Source: Novipirellula herctigrandis (GTDB lineage: Bacteria > Planctomycetota > Planctomycetia > Pirellulales > Pirellulaceae). Taken from it: DNA of 64,000 nucleotides. The stretch's first letter is position 1, and each line of letters begins with the position of its first letter. The DNA is taken from assembly GCA_007859835.1 (NCBI GenBank), contig SJPJ01000001.1, positions 3,157,922-3,221,921 on the forward strand, read 5' to 3'. The position numbers and the translations under genes are program-made. Shown piece by piece: positions 9,049 to 17,576 of this stretch. Under the pieces are notes generated by a model that saw only the letters and a program-made list of their open reading frames with translations, was not told where the DNA came from and did no database searches.

Positions 9049-9507
9049 ATGTCTTACGACAACGAATCCGTCTCCCCCATGTTTCGCATCGATGTTTCCC
9101 CCCAAGCCAGCGCCGAGTCGGATGCACCGGAAAGCCGCGTCGTGGTCGAACTGTTGCAGCAATTGGTCACGGGGCAAAGCCAGCAAAACCGACTGCTTCA
9201 GGAATTGATGCAGCAGAATGCGGCGATGCAAAAACAACGCGCCGGCGAATTGCAGCAATGGAAAGACTCGAACCCCGAATTGTCGCGAGCTTGCCGAGAA
9301 GCAGCCGAAACGCTGAGTCGAGTTCAGACGCGGTTCCTCGATACGATGACCGAAGACATCCTGGAAAACGACGAGCATTTAATGGAAGGCGAATTCATGC
9401 TCAACGAATTCGTTGATCGCTTCGGGCCTCGGTTGGCTCATCTAAACGGTGTTTTGCAGGTGCTGGCCCAGCTTGGAACCGGTCAACCGATCCAACAAAA
9501 CCAATAG
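9049..9507 (+). CDS. Hypothetical coiled-coil protein, 152 aa
   Basis: I do not recognise a family. The protein is mostly alpha helical and glutamine-rich (QQLVTGQSQQNRLLQELMQQ, about residues 31-50). The pattern continues through ESAA-like heptads to residue ~140, so it probably forms a coiled coil and oligomerises. It has no signal peptide and no cysteine motif. The start at 9049 is preferred over an upstream in-frame ATG because the extra 53 residues would be a hydrophobic, cysteine-rich stretch read from the leader, and the ATG has GGAAAAAAA just upstream. It stands alone between divergent and co-directional neighbours. Confidence 0.6.
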   Translation: MSYDNESVSPMFRIDVSPQASAESDAPESRVVVELLQQLVTGQSQQNRLLQELMQQNAAMQKQRAGELQQWKDSNPELSRACREAAETLSRVQTRFLDTMTEDILENDEHLMEGEFMLNEFVDRFGPRLAHLNGVLQVLAQLGTGQPIQQNQ

Positions 9508-9543
9508 CCTAGCGAACCTAAAGTCGAGTGAACCTAAAGTTTC

Positions 9544-10329
9544 GTGCAATACGTTGATGTCAAAATTCACGGTCCCGTCGCGACCGTATTGATGAACCAT
9601 GCGGATCGCCGCAACACGTTAAGTCCTCGTTTGATCGAAGACCTGCAAACAGCGTTTGGGGACGTCCATCAGGAGAAACGTGTCCGTGCAGTTATCCTGT
9701 CCGGTGCAGGTGACCATTTTTGTGCAGGCATCGACTTAGCAGTTCTTGACGCGATAGCGAAGATGCCAAGCCCGCAGGCTTTCGACGAATTCTTCAATGC
9801 ATGGCGACGTTACGCGGACTTACTCGAAACCATTTTGCGGTTCCCTAAGCCGGTGATCGCAGCAGTCGACGGATCAGCAGTGGGCGCCGGATTGGCGTTA
9901 GCACTGGCCGCTGACATAATGATCGTTTCGGACCGAGCGTCCTTGTCGGCCGAAGCGGTTCGGCGAGGATTGGTTGGCGGTGCGACCGCGGCGCTACTCT
10001 CCTTCCGAGCTGGCGCAGCGACGGCCGCTAAAATGTTGTTAACAGGCGAGACGATGGATGCTGACGAAGCATACCGTCGAGGAGTTTGCGAAAAACCAGT
10101 CCCCACAGAGCAAATTTGGGTCGCCGCATCCGACTTGGCCACACGTTGTTCGCACGCCCCGCGCGAAGCGGTCCAAGCGACCAAGCGAATCTTGAATGAA
10201 ACGATTGGTGAGATGCTTTTGACTCAGATCGCAGCAGGAATTGCCGATAGCGCCACGGCGTGTTCCACTGAGTCAGCGCAAGAGGGCGTCGCGGCGTTCC
10301 TTGAGCGTCGAACGCCCAATTGGCCTTAG
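9544..10329 (+). CDS. Enoyl-CoA hydratase/isomerase family protein
   Basis: A crotonase-fold protein of 261 residues. Typical positions are RRNTLSPRLI, the oxyanion-hole segments ILSGAGDHFCAGIDL (residues 50-64) and VDGSAVGAGLALALAADIMI (about 109-128), and the hexamer-forming C-terminus. It could hydrate an enoyl-CoA or isomerise one; the catalytic acid pair expected of a fully active hydratase (two glutamates) is not obvious at the second site, where the sequence reads LVGGATA. A GTG start at 9544 is used with no strong Shine-Dalgarno. It is the first of a three-gene run with cysC and a cupin (27 and 56 bp gaps). Confidence 0.78.
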   Translation: MQYVDVKIHGPVATVLMNHADRRNTLSPRLIEDLQTAFGDVHQEKRVRAVILSGAGDHFCAGIDLAVLDAIAKMPSPQAFDEFFNAWRRYADLLETILRFPKPVIAAVDGSAVGAGLALALAADIMIVSDRASLSAEAVRRGLVGGATAALLSFRAGAATAAKMLLTGETMDADEAYRRGVCEKPVPTEQIWVAASDLATRCSHAPREAVQATKRILNETIGEMLLTQIAAGIADSATACSTESAQEGVAAFLERRTPNWP

Positions 10330-10356
10330 CGTTTCTTTCCCAAGCCCAATTATTCC

Positions 10357-11025
10357 ATGACAAACCCTTCTGATATTGTTTGGCACGACCACACCGTGGA
10401 CCGTGCGACGCGCGAAAAAAATCTCGCACAGCGGGGCTTGGTTGTTTGGTTCACGGGGCTGAGCGGATGCGGCAAAAGCACGATTGCCAACGAGCTTGAC
10501 CATCAATTGAATCAACGATCCCGTGCAACGATGTTGCTCGATGGTGACAACATTCGCCACGGATTATGTGCTCCGCCCGAACGACTCAAGACCGAGCATA
10601 ACGAAGCATTCGCCGAACGATTTGGGTTAGGATTCGGAGCGATGGATCGAGAAGAAAATATCCGCCGCATTGGATCGGTCGCCGCTTTGATGGCGTCCGC
10701 TGGCCTAATCACCCTCACCGCGTTTGTCAGTCCCTACCGGGCCGACCGCGACCGCGTACGAACCATTGTCGAAGCGGCAGGTCAGAGCGGCGATTTTCTT
10801 GAAGTCTTTGTCGATACACCACTCGAAGTGTGCGAAACGCGTGACCCAAAGGGTCTTTACAAGAAAGCAAGAGCGGGCGAGATCAAGAACTTCACCGGTA
10901 TCAGCGACCCGTACGAAGCACCCAAGCACGCCGAAATCCATTTGCAATATCGCGATGGAACAACTCCCTCGGATCAAGCCGCCGAAGTGCTACAGGCGTT
11001 GATCGAGCGAAAAGTGTTCCTGTAA
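10357..11025 (+). CDS. cysC: Adenylyl-sulfate kinase
   Basis: Phosphorylates adenosine 5'-phosphosulfate (APS) to PAPS in the cytosol. It has the P-loop [15 protein letters not shown] (residues 31-45), the APS-binding [10 protein letters not shown] motif (residues 61-70), [17 protein letters not shown] and the [21 protein letters not shown] lid region. Length (222 aa) is normal for a stand-alone CysC. No cysD/cysN lies beside it, so it is not fused to or adjacent to an ATP sulfurylase here; it may feed sulfation of polysaccharides or assimilation. The neighbours, an enoyl-CoA hydratase and a cupin, give no pathway link. Confidence 0.92.
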   Translation: MTNPSDIVWHDHTVDRATREKNLAQRGLVVWFTGLSGCGKSTIANELDHQLNQRSRATMLLDGDNIRHGLCAPPERLKTEHNEAFAERFGLGFGAMDREENIRRIGSVAALMASAGLITLTAFVSPYRADRDRVRTIVEAAGQSGDFLEVFVDTPLEVCETRDPKGLYKKARAGEIKNFTGISDPYEAPKHAEIHLQYRDGTTPSDQAAEVLQALIERKVFL

Positions 11026-11081
11026 GCCCAACAGCGTCAAACCAATCGGGAGAACCATTCCCCAACGCTCCACCGCCTTAC

Positions 11082-11423
11082 ATGCAACTCATCATGCCGA
11101 ATCTCTATGCGGATTTACCTGCATCGCTTGCTGAAGAACTCGTTACCACGATAGCGCAAGGCGACCACGTTCGTATCGAACGAATTGTTTCCACGGGGCA
11201 CCGCAGTCCGCCTGAGTATTGGTATGACCAACCAGAACTTGAATGGGTCATTGTTTTGAAAGGTCACGCGACGTTGGAATTCGAAGCTGGAAAGCAGACC
11301 CCGATGGGACCGGGCGATCACATTTTGATTACTGCACACACGAAGCATCGTGTTGAATCGACCAGCGACGACGAACCGACCGTTTGGTTGGCCGTTTTTT
11401 TTGCAAACAAGGGCGTCTGCTGA
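11082..11423 (+). CDS. Small cupin-domain protein
   Basis: A 113-residue single-domain cupin. The second cupin motif is visible as GPGDHILITAHTKHRVE (about residues 78-94) and the first around EYWYDQPELEWVIVLKGHATLEFE. The metal site reads WVIVLKG at motif 1, so the first histidine pair is partly replaced (E and D/Q), while the late H in AHTKHRV is present; metal binding is uncertain. Cupins of this size are often sugar isomerase-like or regulatory. It is the last gene in the short run with cysC. Confidence 0.75.
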   Translation: MQLIMPNLYADLPASLAEELVTTIAQGDHVRIERIVSTGHRSPPEYWYDQPELEWVIVLKGHATLEFEAGKQTPMGPGDHILITAHTKHRVESTSDDEPTVWLAVFFANKGVC

Positions 11424-11451
11424 ATTGGCCAGCCGTGGTCACGACCGTCAT

Positions 11452-12348
11452 CTACTTTGCGATTGCGATTGTCCATGCAACCACGACCAACGTTGCTGCG
11501 ACCACGCCCGACACCGCCTGAACACGAGCGTTCGCTAAAACGCGATCGGGCATTCGACATGCGAGATACCCAAGCATCGTACCGGCGATAAAGCCGGCCA
11601 CATGAGCACCAACATCAGTCCGTTCGCCACCGAGACCGGTGAATGCCAACATCAGGACGCCCCCCACAAGCGGACTCCACCGCCTCATCGGTTTAGGCGG
11701 CATTGCCGAACGAGGCCGCAAAGCATGCGCGACCATCATGCCAAGTGCTGCAAAGACGGCGGTCGACGCGCCAATCGATGAGTGCTCGGGTTCGCGAATC
11801 AACGCGTTGAAGAAATTCCCTAACGCCCCAGAGACGACGATCGTCAACCACGCGACTCCACCACCGAGAATCCGCCCCACCATGAAACCGAACACGCTGC
11901 CAAACACAAAATTGGACAACAAGTGCGCGAGATCGGCATGCAAAGTTAACGCTGTGAAGGTCCGCCACCACTGCCCCCGCATGACATCGCCCGCATCCAT
12001 GTCACCAGCGGACATCCACAATGCCCCCGATTCGGGCGACCAAGAAACGACGGCGATCGAAACCAGGATACCGATGTACGCCACGACACCCACAAAGGCT
12101 CCACCAAAAATGGGGACGCGGCGGTCTTCGGTATTCGCTTCTCCGGCGTTGTCTCGTTGATAGGCTTCGATCTCGGCAATCGCCGCATCGGCGTTATCCT
12201 GAGGAACGATCAAGTGCCATTGACCATCGCGATGGATCATCTCATGGTGGAATCCCACGGCTTCGAGCACCACATGCAATTCGCGGCACACCTCACGGCG
12301 AGGTGTCCGAACGATGATTTCCCAGCCGTCTTGGTGTGATTGATCCAT
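11452..12348 (-). CDS. Rhomboid-family intramembrane serine protease
   Basis: A 298-residue membrane protein. Residues 1-75 form a soluble domain (MDQSHQDGWEIIVRTPRREV, a predicted alpha/beta N-cap), followed by at least six helices. The rhomboid signature is present: HADLAHLLSN (about residues 138-147, the HxxxHxxxN helix), the nucleophile region GASTAVFAALG (about 193-203, GxS) and the catalytic histidine in DVGAHVAGFIAGTMLG (about 246-261). It cleaves membrane substrates within the bilayer. The gene is convergent with the cupin gene and divergent from rpsO. Confidence 0.88.
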   Translation of the reverse strand: MDQSHQDGWEIIVRTPRREVCRELHVVLEAVGFHHEMIHRDGQWHLIVPQDNADAAIAEIEAYQRDNAGEANTEDRRVPIFGGAFVGVVAYIGILVSIAVVSWSPESGALWMSAGDMDAGDVMRGQWWRTFTALTLHADLAHLLSNFVFGSVFGFMVGRILGGGVAWLTIVVSGALGNFFNALIREPEHSSIGASTAVFAALGMMVAHALRPRSAMPPKPMRRWSPLVGGVLMLAFTGLGGERTDVGAHVAGFIAGTMLGYLACRMPDRVLANARVQAVSGVVAATLVVVAWTIAIAK

Positions 12349-12681
12349 GCCCGAAATCGTCTCCGGAGTTGCTCAAATTGGCAAGGCTGCGATTACCCGG
12401 CGGATCGATAGGAACGGTCGTCCGCCGACAGGATAGGCACAAAGCCCTCCATTGGTGATGGCTGCGGGAGATCAGAATCCCTCTGAGAATGGCGGTAGAC
12501 CTGCTTTTAACTGACCCCCCACAGAAGGTTTTCGCGGTTTCGGGGTGGATTGGAGGGCTATTTGCCGTTGCGTGATTGTCAACTGCCGGTAAACTACCCC
12601 CAACCGAGGACAGATGAACGATATTGTGAAGGCTGTCGGAAAAGACAAAAAGTAAACGAAAAGAAACGAAAAGAAACAAGA
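12349..12681. other. Intergenic leader of rpsO
   Basis: About 330 bp between the divergent rhomboid and rpsO genes. No convincing gene is visible. The last ~40 bases before rpsO are purine rich, with repeats of AACGAAAAGA. Upstream promoter boxes are not clear enough to mark. The leader is long enough for a structured S15-binding control region, but I see no confident fold. Confidence 0.4.
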
Positions 12682-12951
12682 ATGACGATCTCGAAAGAGC
12701 GTAAAGCCGCAGTCATTGATGAACACGCCAAGGCCTCTGGCGATACTGGAAGCCCTGAAGTTCAAATTGCGATCTTGACCGAACGCATCAACGGTCTTAC
12801 GGAACATATGCGGACTCACCGCAAAGATTATGCTTCGCGACGTGGGCTTTTGGGCTTAGTAAGCCGTCGCCGACGGTTGCTGGACTATGTGCGGAGTGAG
12901 GACCCGCAACGATATCTCGATATCATTGGTAAATTGGGCATCCGAAAATAG
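12682..12951 (+). CDS. rpsO: 30S ribosomal protein S15
   Basis: An 89-residue S15, the usual length. Key segments are [22 protein letters not shown] (residues about 14-35, with the D-T-G-S-P-E-V-Q rRNA-binding loop) and [21 protein letters not shown], then the C-terminal helix. It binds the 16S central domain. It lies 329 bp upstream of pnp on the same strand, the classic rpsO-pnp order. The start ATG at 12682 follows an A-rich leader without a strong Shine-Dalgarno. Confidence 0.97.
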   Translation: MTISKERKAAVIDEHAKASGDTGSPEVQIAILTERINGLTEHMRTHRKDYASRRGLLGLVSRRRRLLDYVRSEDPQRYLDIIGKLGIRK

Positions 12952-13280
12952 CCCATGGTTGGACGCCACATCGGTGCGAACAGTTAGCAATTTGCTCAGA
13001 ATCGCCCAACGGGGCGGTTACCAAGCATTGCTTCTCTCTTGCACCTCTTTGTGGCAGACGGCGGTATGCCGTGCGCTGACGAGAAACGCGTGATTGTTTG
13101 GGCCAAAAATGTTGGCTTTATGCCCGCGCCCAGCACCGTTTCTCTCTCTTCTCAATCGGCAAGCTGCCTTGCTTGTAGTGTGTCTATCCCGCGTCTTATT
13201 CCCACGCAGTTTTTGGGATTCGCGTGATTTCTTTGTGTTGTAATTGATAATGTAGTTGGTTGAAGGAAGGTAATTTAAAA
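12952..13280. other. rpsO-pnp intergenic region
   Basis: Roughly 330 bp with no gene that I can support. A short hairpin ACGGC-GGTAT-GCCGT lies at 13058-13072. In enteric bacteria the pnp leader contains an RNase III-cleaved hairpin used for autoregulation; whether this small hairpin has any such role is unknown. The pnp ribosome binding site AAGGAAGG is at 13263-13270. Confidence 0.4.
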
Positions 13281-15596
13281 GTGACCGTAAACAAAATTCG
13301 TGTTGAAAAACAAATCGGACGCAGCGTATTGTCGTTCGAAACAGGCCAATTGGCCAAACAAGCTGCCGGTTCGGTAATTGTGCAGTATGGTGAAACGACC
13401 GTGTTGGTCGCCACCGCAACGAGTGACCCAAGACCAGGACTCGATTTTTTCCCGCTGACATGTGATTACCGCGAGCGTCTAGCGGCAGCAGGTAAATTCC
13501 CCGGCGGTTTTCTTAAGCGAGAAGGCCGGCCGAGCACCAAGGAAACCCTCAGCGCTCGATTGATGGATCGCCCGATTCGTCCATTGTTCCCAACCGGTTT
13601 CAAAGACGAAGTGCAAGTGCAAGCGTTTGTCATGGCAAGCGACATGCAAAACGACGGCGACATTTTGGCCATGAACGGTGCGGGTGCAGCATTGCACATT
13701 AGCTCGATGCCGTTCCACGGTCCGGTTGCCTCGGTTCGAGTCGGCAAGGTTAATGGCGAATTGATCGCATTCCCGACTTTCGAAGACCTCGAAGAAAGCG
13801 AACTCGACATGATTGTCAGTGGTTCGCGTGAAAAGGTCGCAATGATCGAAGGCTTTGCCAACGAGATGACCGAAGATGACATGATGGATGCGATTCATTT
13901 TGCCCATCAAACGATTCGCGAAATCATCGACCTGCAAGATGAACTCTATCAAAAAGTTCAACCGCAGAAAAAGGAATATGTTGCTGCTCCTGACGATGGA
14001 TTGATGCAGCGTCTTAACGACGCCTACTACGATCAATTCCGCGATGCCCAGCAAACTGCTGGGAAACAAGATCGGGCTGACGCTGTTCGAGCCCTTCGTG
14101 ATCGCGCAATGGGCGACGTGATCCCTGATCCGAACGCTGACGGCGCAATTGAAGTGAATCGCTTTAAGAGCGTTTGGCACGACTTGGAAGAAAAAGTCAT
14201 TCGCGACTTGATCCTCGCCGGTACTCGTCCGGACGGCCGCGATGGCAAGAGCCTGCGATCGATCTACTGCGAAACCGACCTATTGCCACGCGTTCACGGT
14301 TCGGCTTTGTTCCAACGTGGTGAGACCCAAGCATTGATCACCGTCACGCTGGGAACCGCACGTGACGAGCAACGCGTCGACGGACTTCAAGAAGAGTACA
14401 GCAAGAAGTTCATGCTCGATTACAACTTCCCCTCGTTCTCGGTTGGTGAATGTCGTCCGATCCGTGGCCCTGGACGTCGCGAAATCGGTCACGGCTGTTT
14501 GGCCGAACGAAGCGTTGCACCCGTGCTGCCTGCTGCGGAAGATTTCCCCTACACGATCCGTGTGATCAGTGACATCTTGGAATCCAACGGCAGTAGCTCG
14601 ATGGCTTCGGTTTGCGGTGCGACCTTGGGCTTGATGGCCGCTGGCGTTCCGATTAGCAACCCTGTTGCCGGTATCTCGGTCGGTTTGGTTCAAGATGCCA
14701 GCGGTGAAAATTTCACCTTGTTGACTGACATTCTGGGGACCGAAGATCACTTCGGCGACATGGACTTTAAGATTGCAGGAACCCAAAACGGGATTACCGG
14801 CATCCAATTGGACTTGAAGGTCACCGGCATCAGCGACGAAGTGATTCGCGCAACGCTTCAACAATCGCGTGAAGCTCGTATCGAGATCCTTCGCAAGATG
14901 TTGACGACAATCCAACGTCCACGTCGCGAAACCGCACCATCGGCACCACGACTGCTTCGTACGAAGATCGCCGCCGATAAGATCGGTGCGTTGATCGGAC
15001 CAGGCGGAAAGAACATTCGCAGTATCCAAGAAACGACCGGTTGCGTGATCGAAGTGGATGACGACGGCACCGTTTTGGTCGCCAGCACCAACAAGGAAGC
15101 CGCTGCCGAAGCGATGCGTCAAGTCGAAGCTTGCACCGCAACGGTTCAAATCGGAAAGATCTACGACGGCGTTGTCAGCAGCATCAAGGACTTTGGTGCG
15201 TTTGTTGAAATTCTTCCCGGTCGCGATGGACTTTGTCACATTAGCGAATTGAGCAGCGGTTACATCAGCAGCATCGACAAAGTGGTTGCCGTTGGCGATC
15301 CAATGAAGGTCTTAGTGATCGACGTCGACGAACATGATCGCGTTAAACTAAGTCGCCGCCGAGCACTTGAAGAGTTAGGCGTTGAAGACGAAATGGCGGC
15401 CGCAGTGGAAGGCGACGGCGATGACCGTGGCGGCGACCGAGAGGGAGGCGATGGCGATGATCGCCCACGCCGACGTCGTGGTGGCGGTGGCGGTGGCGGT
15501 GGCGACCGAGGAGGCCGAGGTCGCGGCGGTGACCGAGGAGGAGATCGTGGCGGCCGCTCAAGTGGCGGAGGCGGCGGAGGTCGTTACCGCGACTGA
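13281..15596 (+). CDS. pnp: Polyribonucleotide nucleotidyltransferase with a glycine/arginine-rich tail
   Basis: 3'-5' phosphorolytic exoribonuclease that shortens RNA and, in reverse, adds tails. Domain order: first RNase PH-like domain (residues ~5-230, with FFPLTCDYRERLAA and RPIRPLFP), linker, second RNase PH domain (~300-540, with SFSVGE, GPGRREIGHGCLAERS and MDFKIAGTQNGITG), KH domain (~545-615, with IGPGGKNIRSIQETTG), S1 domain (~620-690, KIYDGVVSSIKDFGAFVEI), then a low-complexity acidic and RGG-rich tail (~700-771). Start chosen at the GTG at 13281 because AAGGAAGG precedes it by 10 bases; an in-frame TTG lies at 13260. Terminator at 15624-15659. Confidence 0.97.
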   Translation: MTVNKIRVEKQIGRSVLSFETGQLAKQAAGSVIVQYGETTVLVATATSDPRPGLDFFPLTCDYRERLAAAGKFPGGFLKREGRPSTKETLSARLMDRPIRPLFPTGFKDEVQVQAFVMASDMQNDGDILAMNGAGAALHISSMPFHGPVASVRVGKVNGELIAFPTFEDLEESELDMIVSGSREKVAMIEGFANEMTEDDMMDAIHFAHQTIREIIDLQDELYQKVQPQKKEYVAAPDDGLMQRLNDAYYDQFRDAQQTAGKQDRADAVRALRDRAMGDVIPDPNADGAIEVNRFKSVWHDLEEKVIRDLILAGTRPDGRDGKSLRSIYCETDLLPRVHGSALFQRGETQALITVTLGTARDEQRVDGLQEEYSKKFMLDYNFPSFSVGECRPIRGPGRREIGHGCLAERSVAPVLPAAEDFPYTIRVISDILESNGSSSMASVCGATLGLMAAGVPISNPVAGISVGLVQDASGENFTLLTDILGTEDHFGDMDFKIAGTQNGITGIQLDLKVTGISDEVIRATLQQSREARIEILRKMLTTIQRPRRETAPSAPRLLRTKIAADKIGALIGPGGKNIRSIQETTGCVIEVDDDGTVLVASTNKEAAAEAMRQVEACTATVQIGKIYDGVVSSIKDFGAFVEILPGRDGLCHISELSSGYISSIDKVVAVGDPMKVLVIDVDEHDRVKLSRRRALEELGVEDEMAAAVEGDGDDRGGDREGGDGDDRPRRRRGGGGGGGGDRGGRGRGGDRGGDRGGRSSGGGGGGRYRD

Positions 15597-15623
15597 TAGC
15601 GAGCCAAATTAGTTGATCAATCC

Positions 15624-15659
15624 AAACGTGTCGTTCCCAATAGAACGGCACGTTTTTTT
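15624..15659 (+). terminator. Intrinsic terminator after pnp
   Basis: A hairpin with arms AAACGTGTCGTTC and GAACGGCACGTTT, pairing throughout with one G-T wobble, loop CCAATA, followed by a run of seven T (15653-15659). It lies 28 bp past the pnp stop. Read on the other strand it has no useful T run, so it serves pnp and not the convergent VWA gene. Confidence 0.9.
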
Positions 15660-15666
15660 GTGATTT

Positions 15667-17430
15667 CTATGGCTTGGCAATATAGCGATATTGGCCTTGG
15701 TTTTGAGCGGCGATTCGCTTCATTCGAGTTTCGCCATCGCGGCTGTAGTATGCAATCGTGTGGATGATGCTGATGATGCCACCTTCGCCAAACAGATTGC
15801 GTTTGCGGTTCCTTTCCTTCAAAAGGTCCTCGGTTGACTGTGGAAATTCGCCGTCGGACAACAAGAAAATCGCGTCGGCCTTTAGTTGTAACGCAAACTC
15901 CAATAGCACGTTCGGGTTCTTTCCGCGGTTTGGCTTAATGCTCATCGCCCAACGCTGCAGAGCCGCTTTGTTCTGCGGTGTCGCATAAACACTTCTCTGT
16001 TCATCCTTGTCAGGACTGCTCAGACGCATGTAGTCGGGATTCGAGTCATAGAAAATAACGTAGAACTTTTGATCCGGCTTCAACTGGTTGATTGATCGCA
16101 ACAATTCCAACCGAGCGGATTGGAAGGCGTCGCCCATGCTTTGACTGCTGTCGACCAGATAGACAAAATGGTTGCCACCACCATCGACGCCACAAAATTG
16201 CATCTTTGCATCGGAGTTCGATGGTTTACTCATTAGCGTCGACGCCGCATCGGATGACTTACGCATCATCGAACTGAGCGGACTCGGCGGCGGGTTCGAT
16301 GCAGCCGTATCAGCGTAGGCAACAACGACTTCACCAAGGGGCGTCAGTTCATTCTCGACAACACTCTCGGTTGGTTCAGTTTGTTCGGTTTCCGGCTCCG
16401 TCGATTCGATCGAGAAGGTTTCCATCGACATGTCTGATTCCGACGTTGCGGATGCTGATAATGCAACCTGATCCCGTGGACTTTGCGTCTGTAAGGTAAT
16501 GAGTCCCAACACAAGAAGAATGCCCACATGAACGATTGCGCTAGCGATCCATGCAGCTGGCCGCCGCTTGGGTCGATCATCGTTTTCAGCGTTCTCCTCT
16601 GGAACCGCTAGCTCGACTTCGCCGACCTCTTCGGGAACAGTGCGCGGCGCAAAAAGTTCGAACGCTGGTTCCCTTTCATCGGGTGTCTCATCAGCAGGCG
16701 TCTCGGATGGCTCCTCGCATGATTCCTTGGTCGCGACAGAAAGCTGATCGTGAACTTCTGGCCCGTCGTTCACAGGCCCGTCGTTCACTGGCCCGTCGTT
16801 CACTGGCCCGTCGTTCACTGGCCCATCGTTCACTGGCCCGTCTTGTGCGGACGTGGCAATCGACGGTGAATCCGTCGATTCAAACGCCGCAAAATGGGGG
16901 GACGCTACCGAGGGTTGTGACGAGTCGAATCGGGTAACGCGTTCCTGTATGCCAACGTCGCTACCAACCTCCGCTTGGAATTCGGAAGTTCGCTGCTGCG
17001 TCTCAGCCAATCTCTGTTGGAGCGTGCGAAGTTCGTCCCAATCACTAAAACGACGTGGTGCCCCCGTTTGTCCATGCGCCGAGTCAATTCGCAATGCGGT
17101 AAAGGCGTCGTTTTGAATTTCCGCCCGAACCTTCGGATCCAACCGAACGCTGCTATCTTTAGCGGCAATCCGGGTTGTCAGCGTGCGGATTCGCAATTCC
17201 AACTCCGCCGCCTGCGCGTCGAGCCGAGCGGCATCGCCGGCGCGACGGACGCGAACCAACTCAAGCTCAAGTGCCGATCGTTCGTCCAGAATGCTTTGCA
17301 TTCTCTCTTCGGACGATCCTGATTGCAGACCGTCACCGACACCAGCATCGAGGCTGGCTTTGGCATCCGACAATTTCGATTCGAGAGAATCGCGTGTCAT
17401 TGTTTCCTGAGACAATTGGTCGATGGACAA
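15667..17430 (-). CDS. Membrane-spanning VWA-domain protein with N-terminal coiled coil and 5-residue tandem repeats
   Basis: A 587-residue protein of unknown role. Residues ~1-180 form long helical coiled-coil segments (LESKLSDAKASLDAG; TLQQRLAETQQRTSEFQAEV). Residues ~195-225 are tandem NDGPV repeats encoded by the 15-bp array at 16760-16849. Then comes an acidic stretch, a single transmembrane helix (SAIVHVGILLVLGLITL, ~residues 295-315), an S/T/E-rich linker, and a C-terminal VWA-type domain (~410-587). The VWA site reads VYLVDSSQSMGDA, matching DxSxS for metal-dependent adhesion; the later part IFLLSDGEFP matches the second metal loop. Most likely a membrane-anchored protein whose VWA domain faces the periplasm. 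The neighbours give no clue to function. Confidence 0.7.
   Translation of the reverse strand: MSIDQLSQETMTRDSLESKLSDAKASLDAGVGDGLQSGSSEERMQSILDERSALELELVRVRRAGDAARLDAQAAELELRIRTLTTRIAAKDSSVRLDPKVRAEIQNDAFTALRIDSAHGQTGAPRRFSDWDELRTLQQRLAETQQRTSEFQAEVGSDVGIQERVTRFDSSQPSVASPHFAAFESTDSPSIATSAQDGPVNDGPVNDGPVNDGPVNDGPVNDGPEVHDQLSVATKESCEEPSETPADETPDEREPAFELFAPRTVPEEVGEVELAVPEENAENDDRPKRRPAAWIASAIVHVGILLVLGLITLQTQSPRDQVALSASATSESDMSMETFSIESTEPETEQTEPTESVVENELTPLGEVVVAYADTAASNPPPSPLSSMMRKSSDAASTLMSKPSNSDAKMQFCGVDGGGNHFVYLVDSSQSMGDAFQSARLELLRSINQLKPDQKFYVIFYDSNPDYMRLSSPDKDEQRSVYATPQNKAALQRWAMSIKPNRGKNPNVLLEFALQLKADAIFLLSDGEFPQSTEDLLKERNRKRNLFGEGGIISIIHTIAYYSRDGETRMKRIAAQNQGQYRYIAKP
16760..16849 (-). 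repeat. 15-bp minisatellite inside the VWA gene
   Basis: Five near-perfect copies of GGCCCGTCGTTCACT (start 16760, period 15, with single-base variants in the first and last copies) plus a partial sixth copy. The period is a multiple of three, so copy-number change adds or removes the five-residue unit NDGPV without breaking the frame. Confidence 0.9.
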
Positions 17431-17576
17431 AAATCTACTTTGCCTATTGTGCGGAATATTTGAGACTTGGCAACTAAAATATTGGCTGGTTTGTGTGAAT
17501 TGATGGCTCCCAGCATTTCATGCTAGGCTGTCGAATTCCTCGATTATCCATCCATTTTTCTCAACTTAGGTGTCTC

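Noticed and set aside
12550-12681. Upstream extension of rpsO by 44 residues
   Set aside because: S15 has a fixed N-terminus (MTISKERK); the extension is leader sequence.
14280-15239. Long reading frame on the minus strand opposite pnp (319 aa)
   Set aside because: It lies antisense to a strongly conserved gene and its translation has no domain-like pattern.
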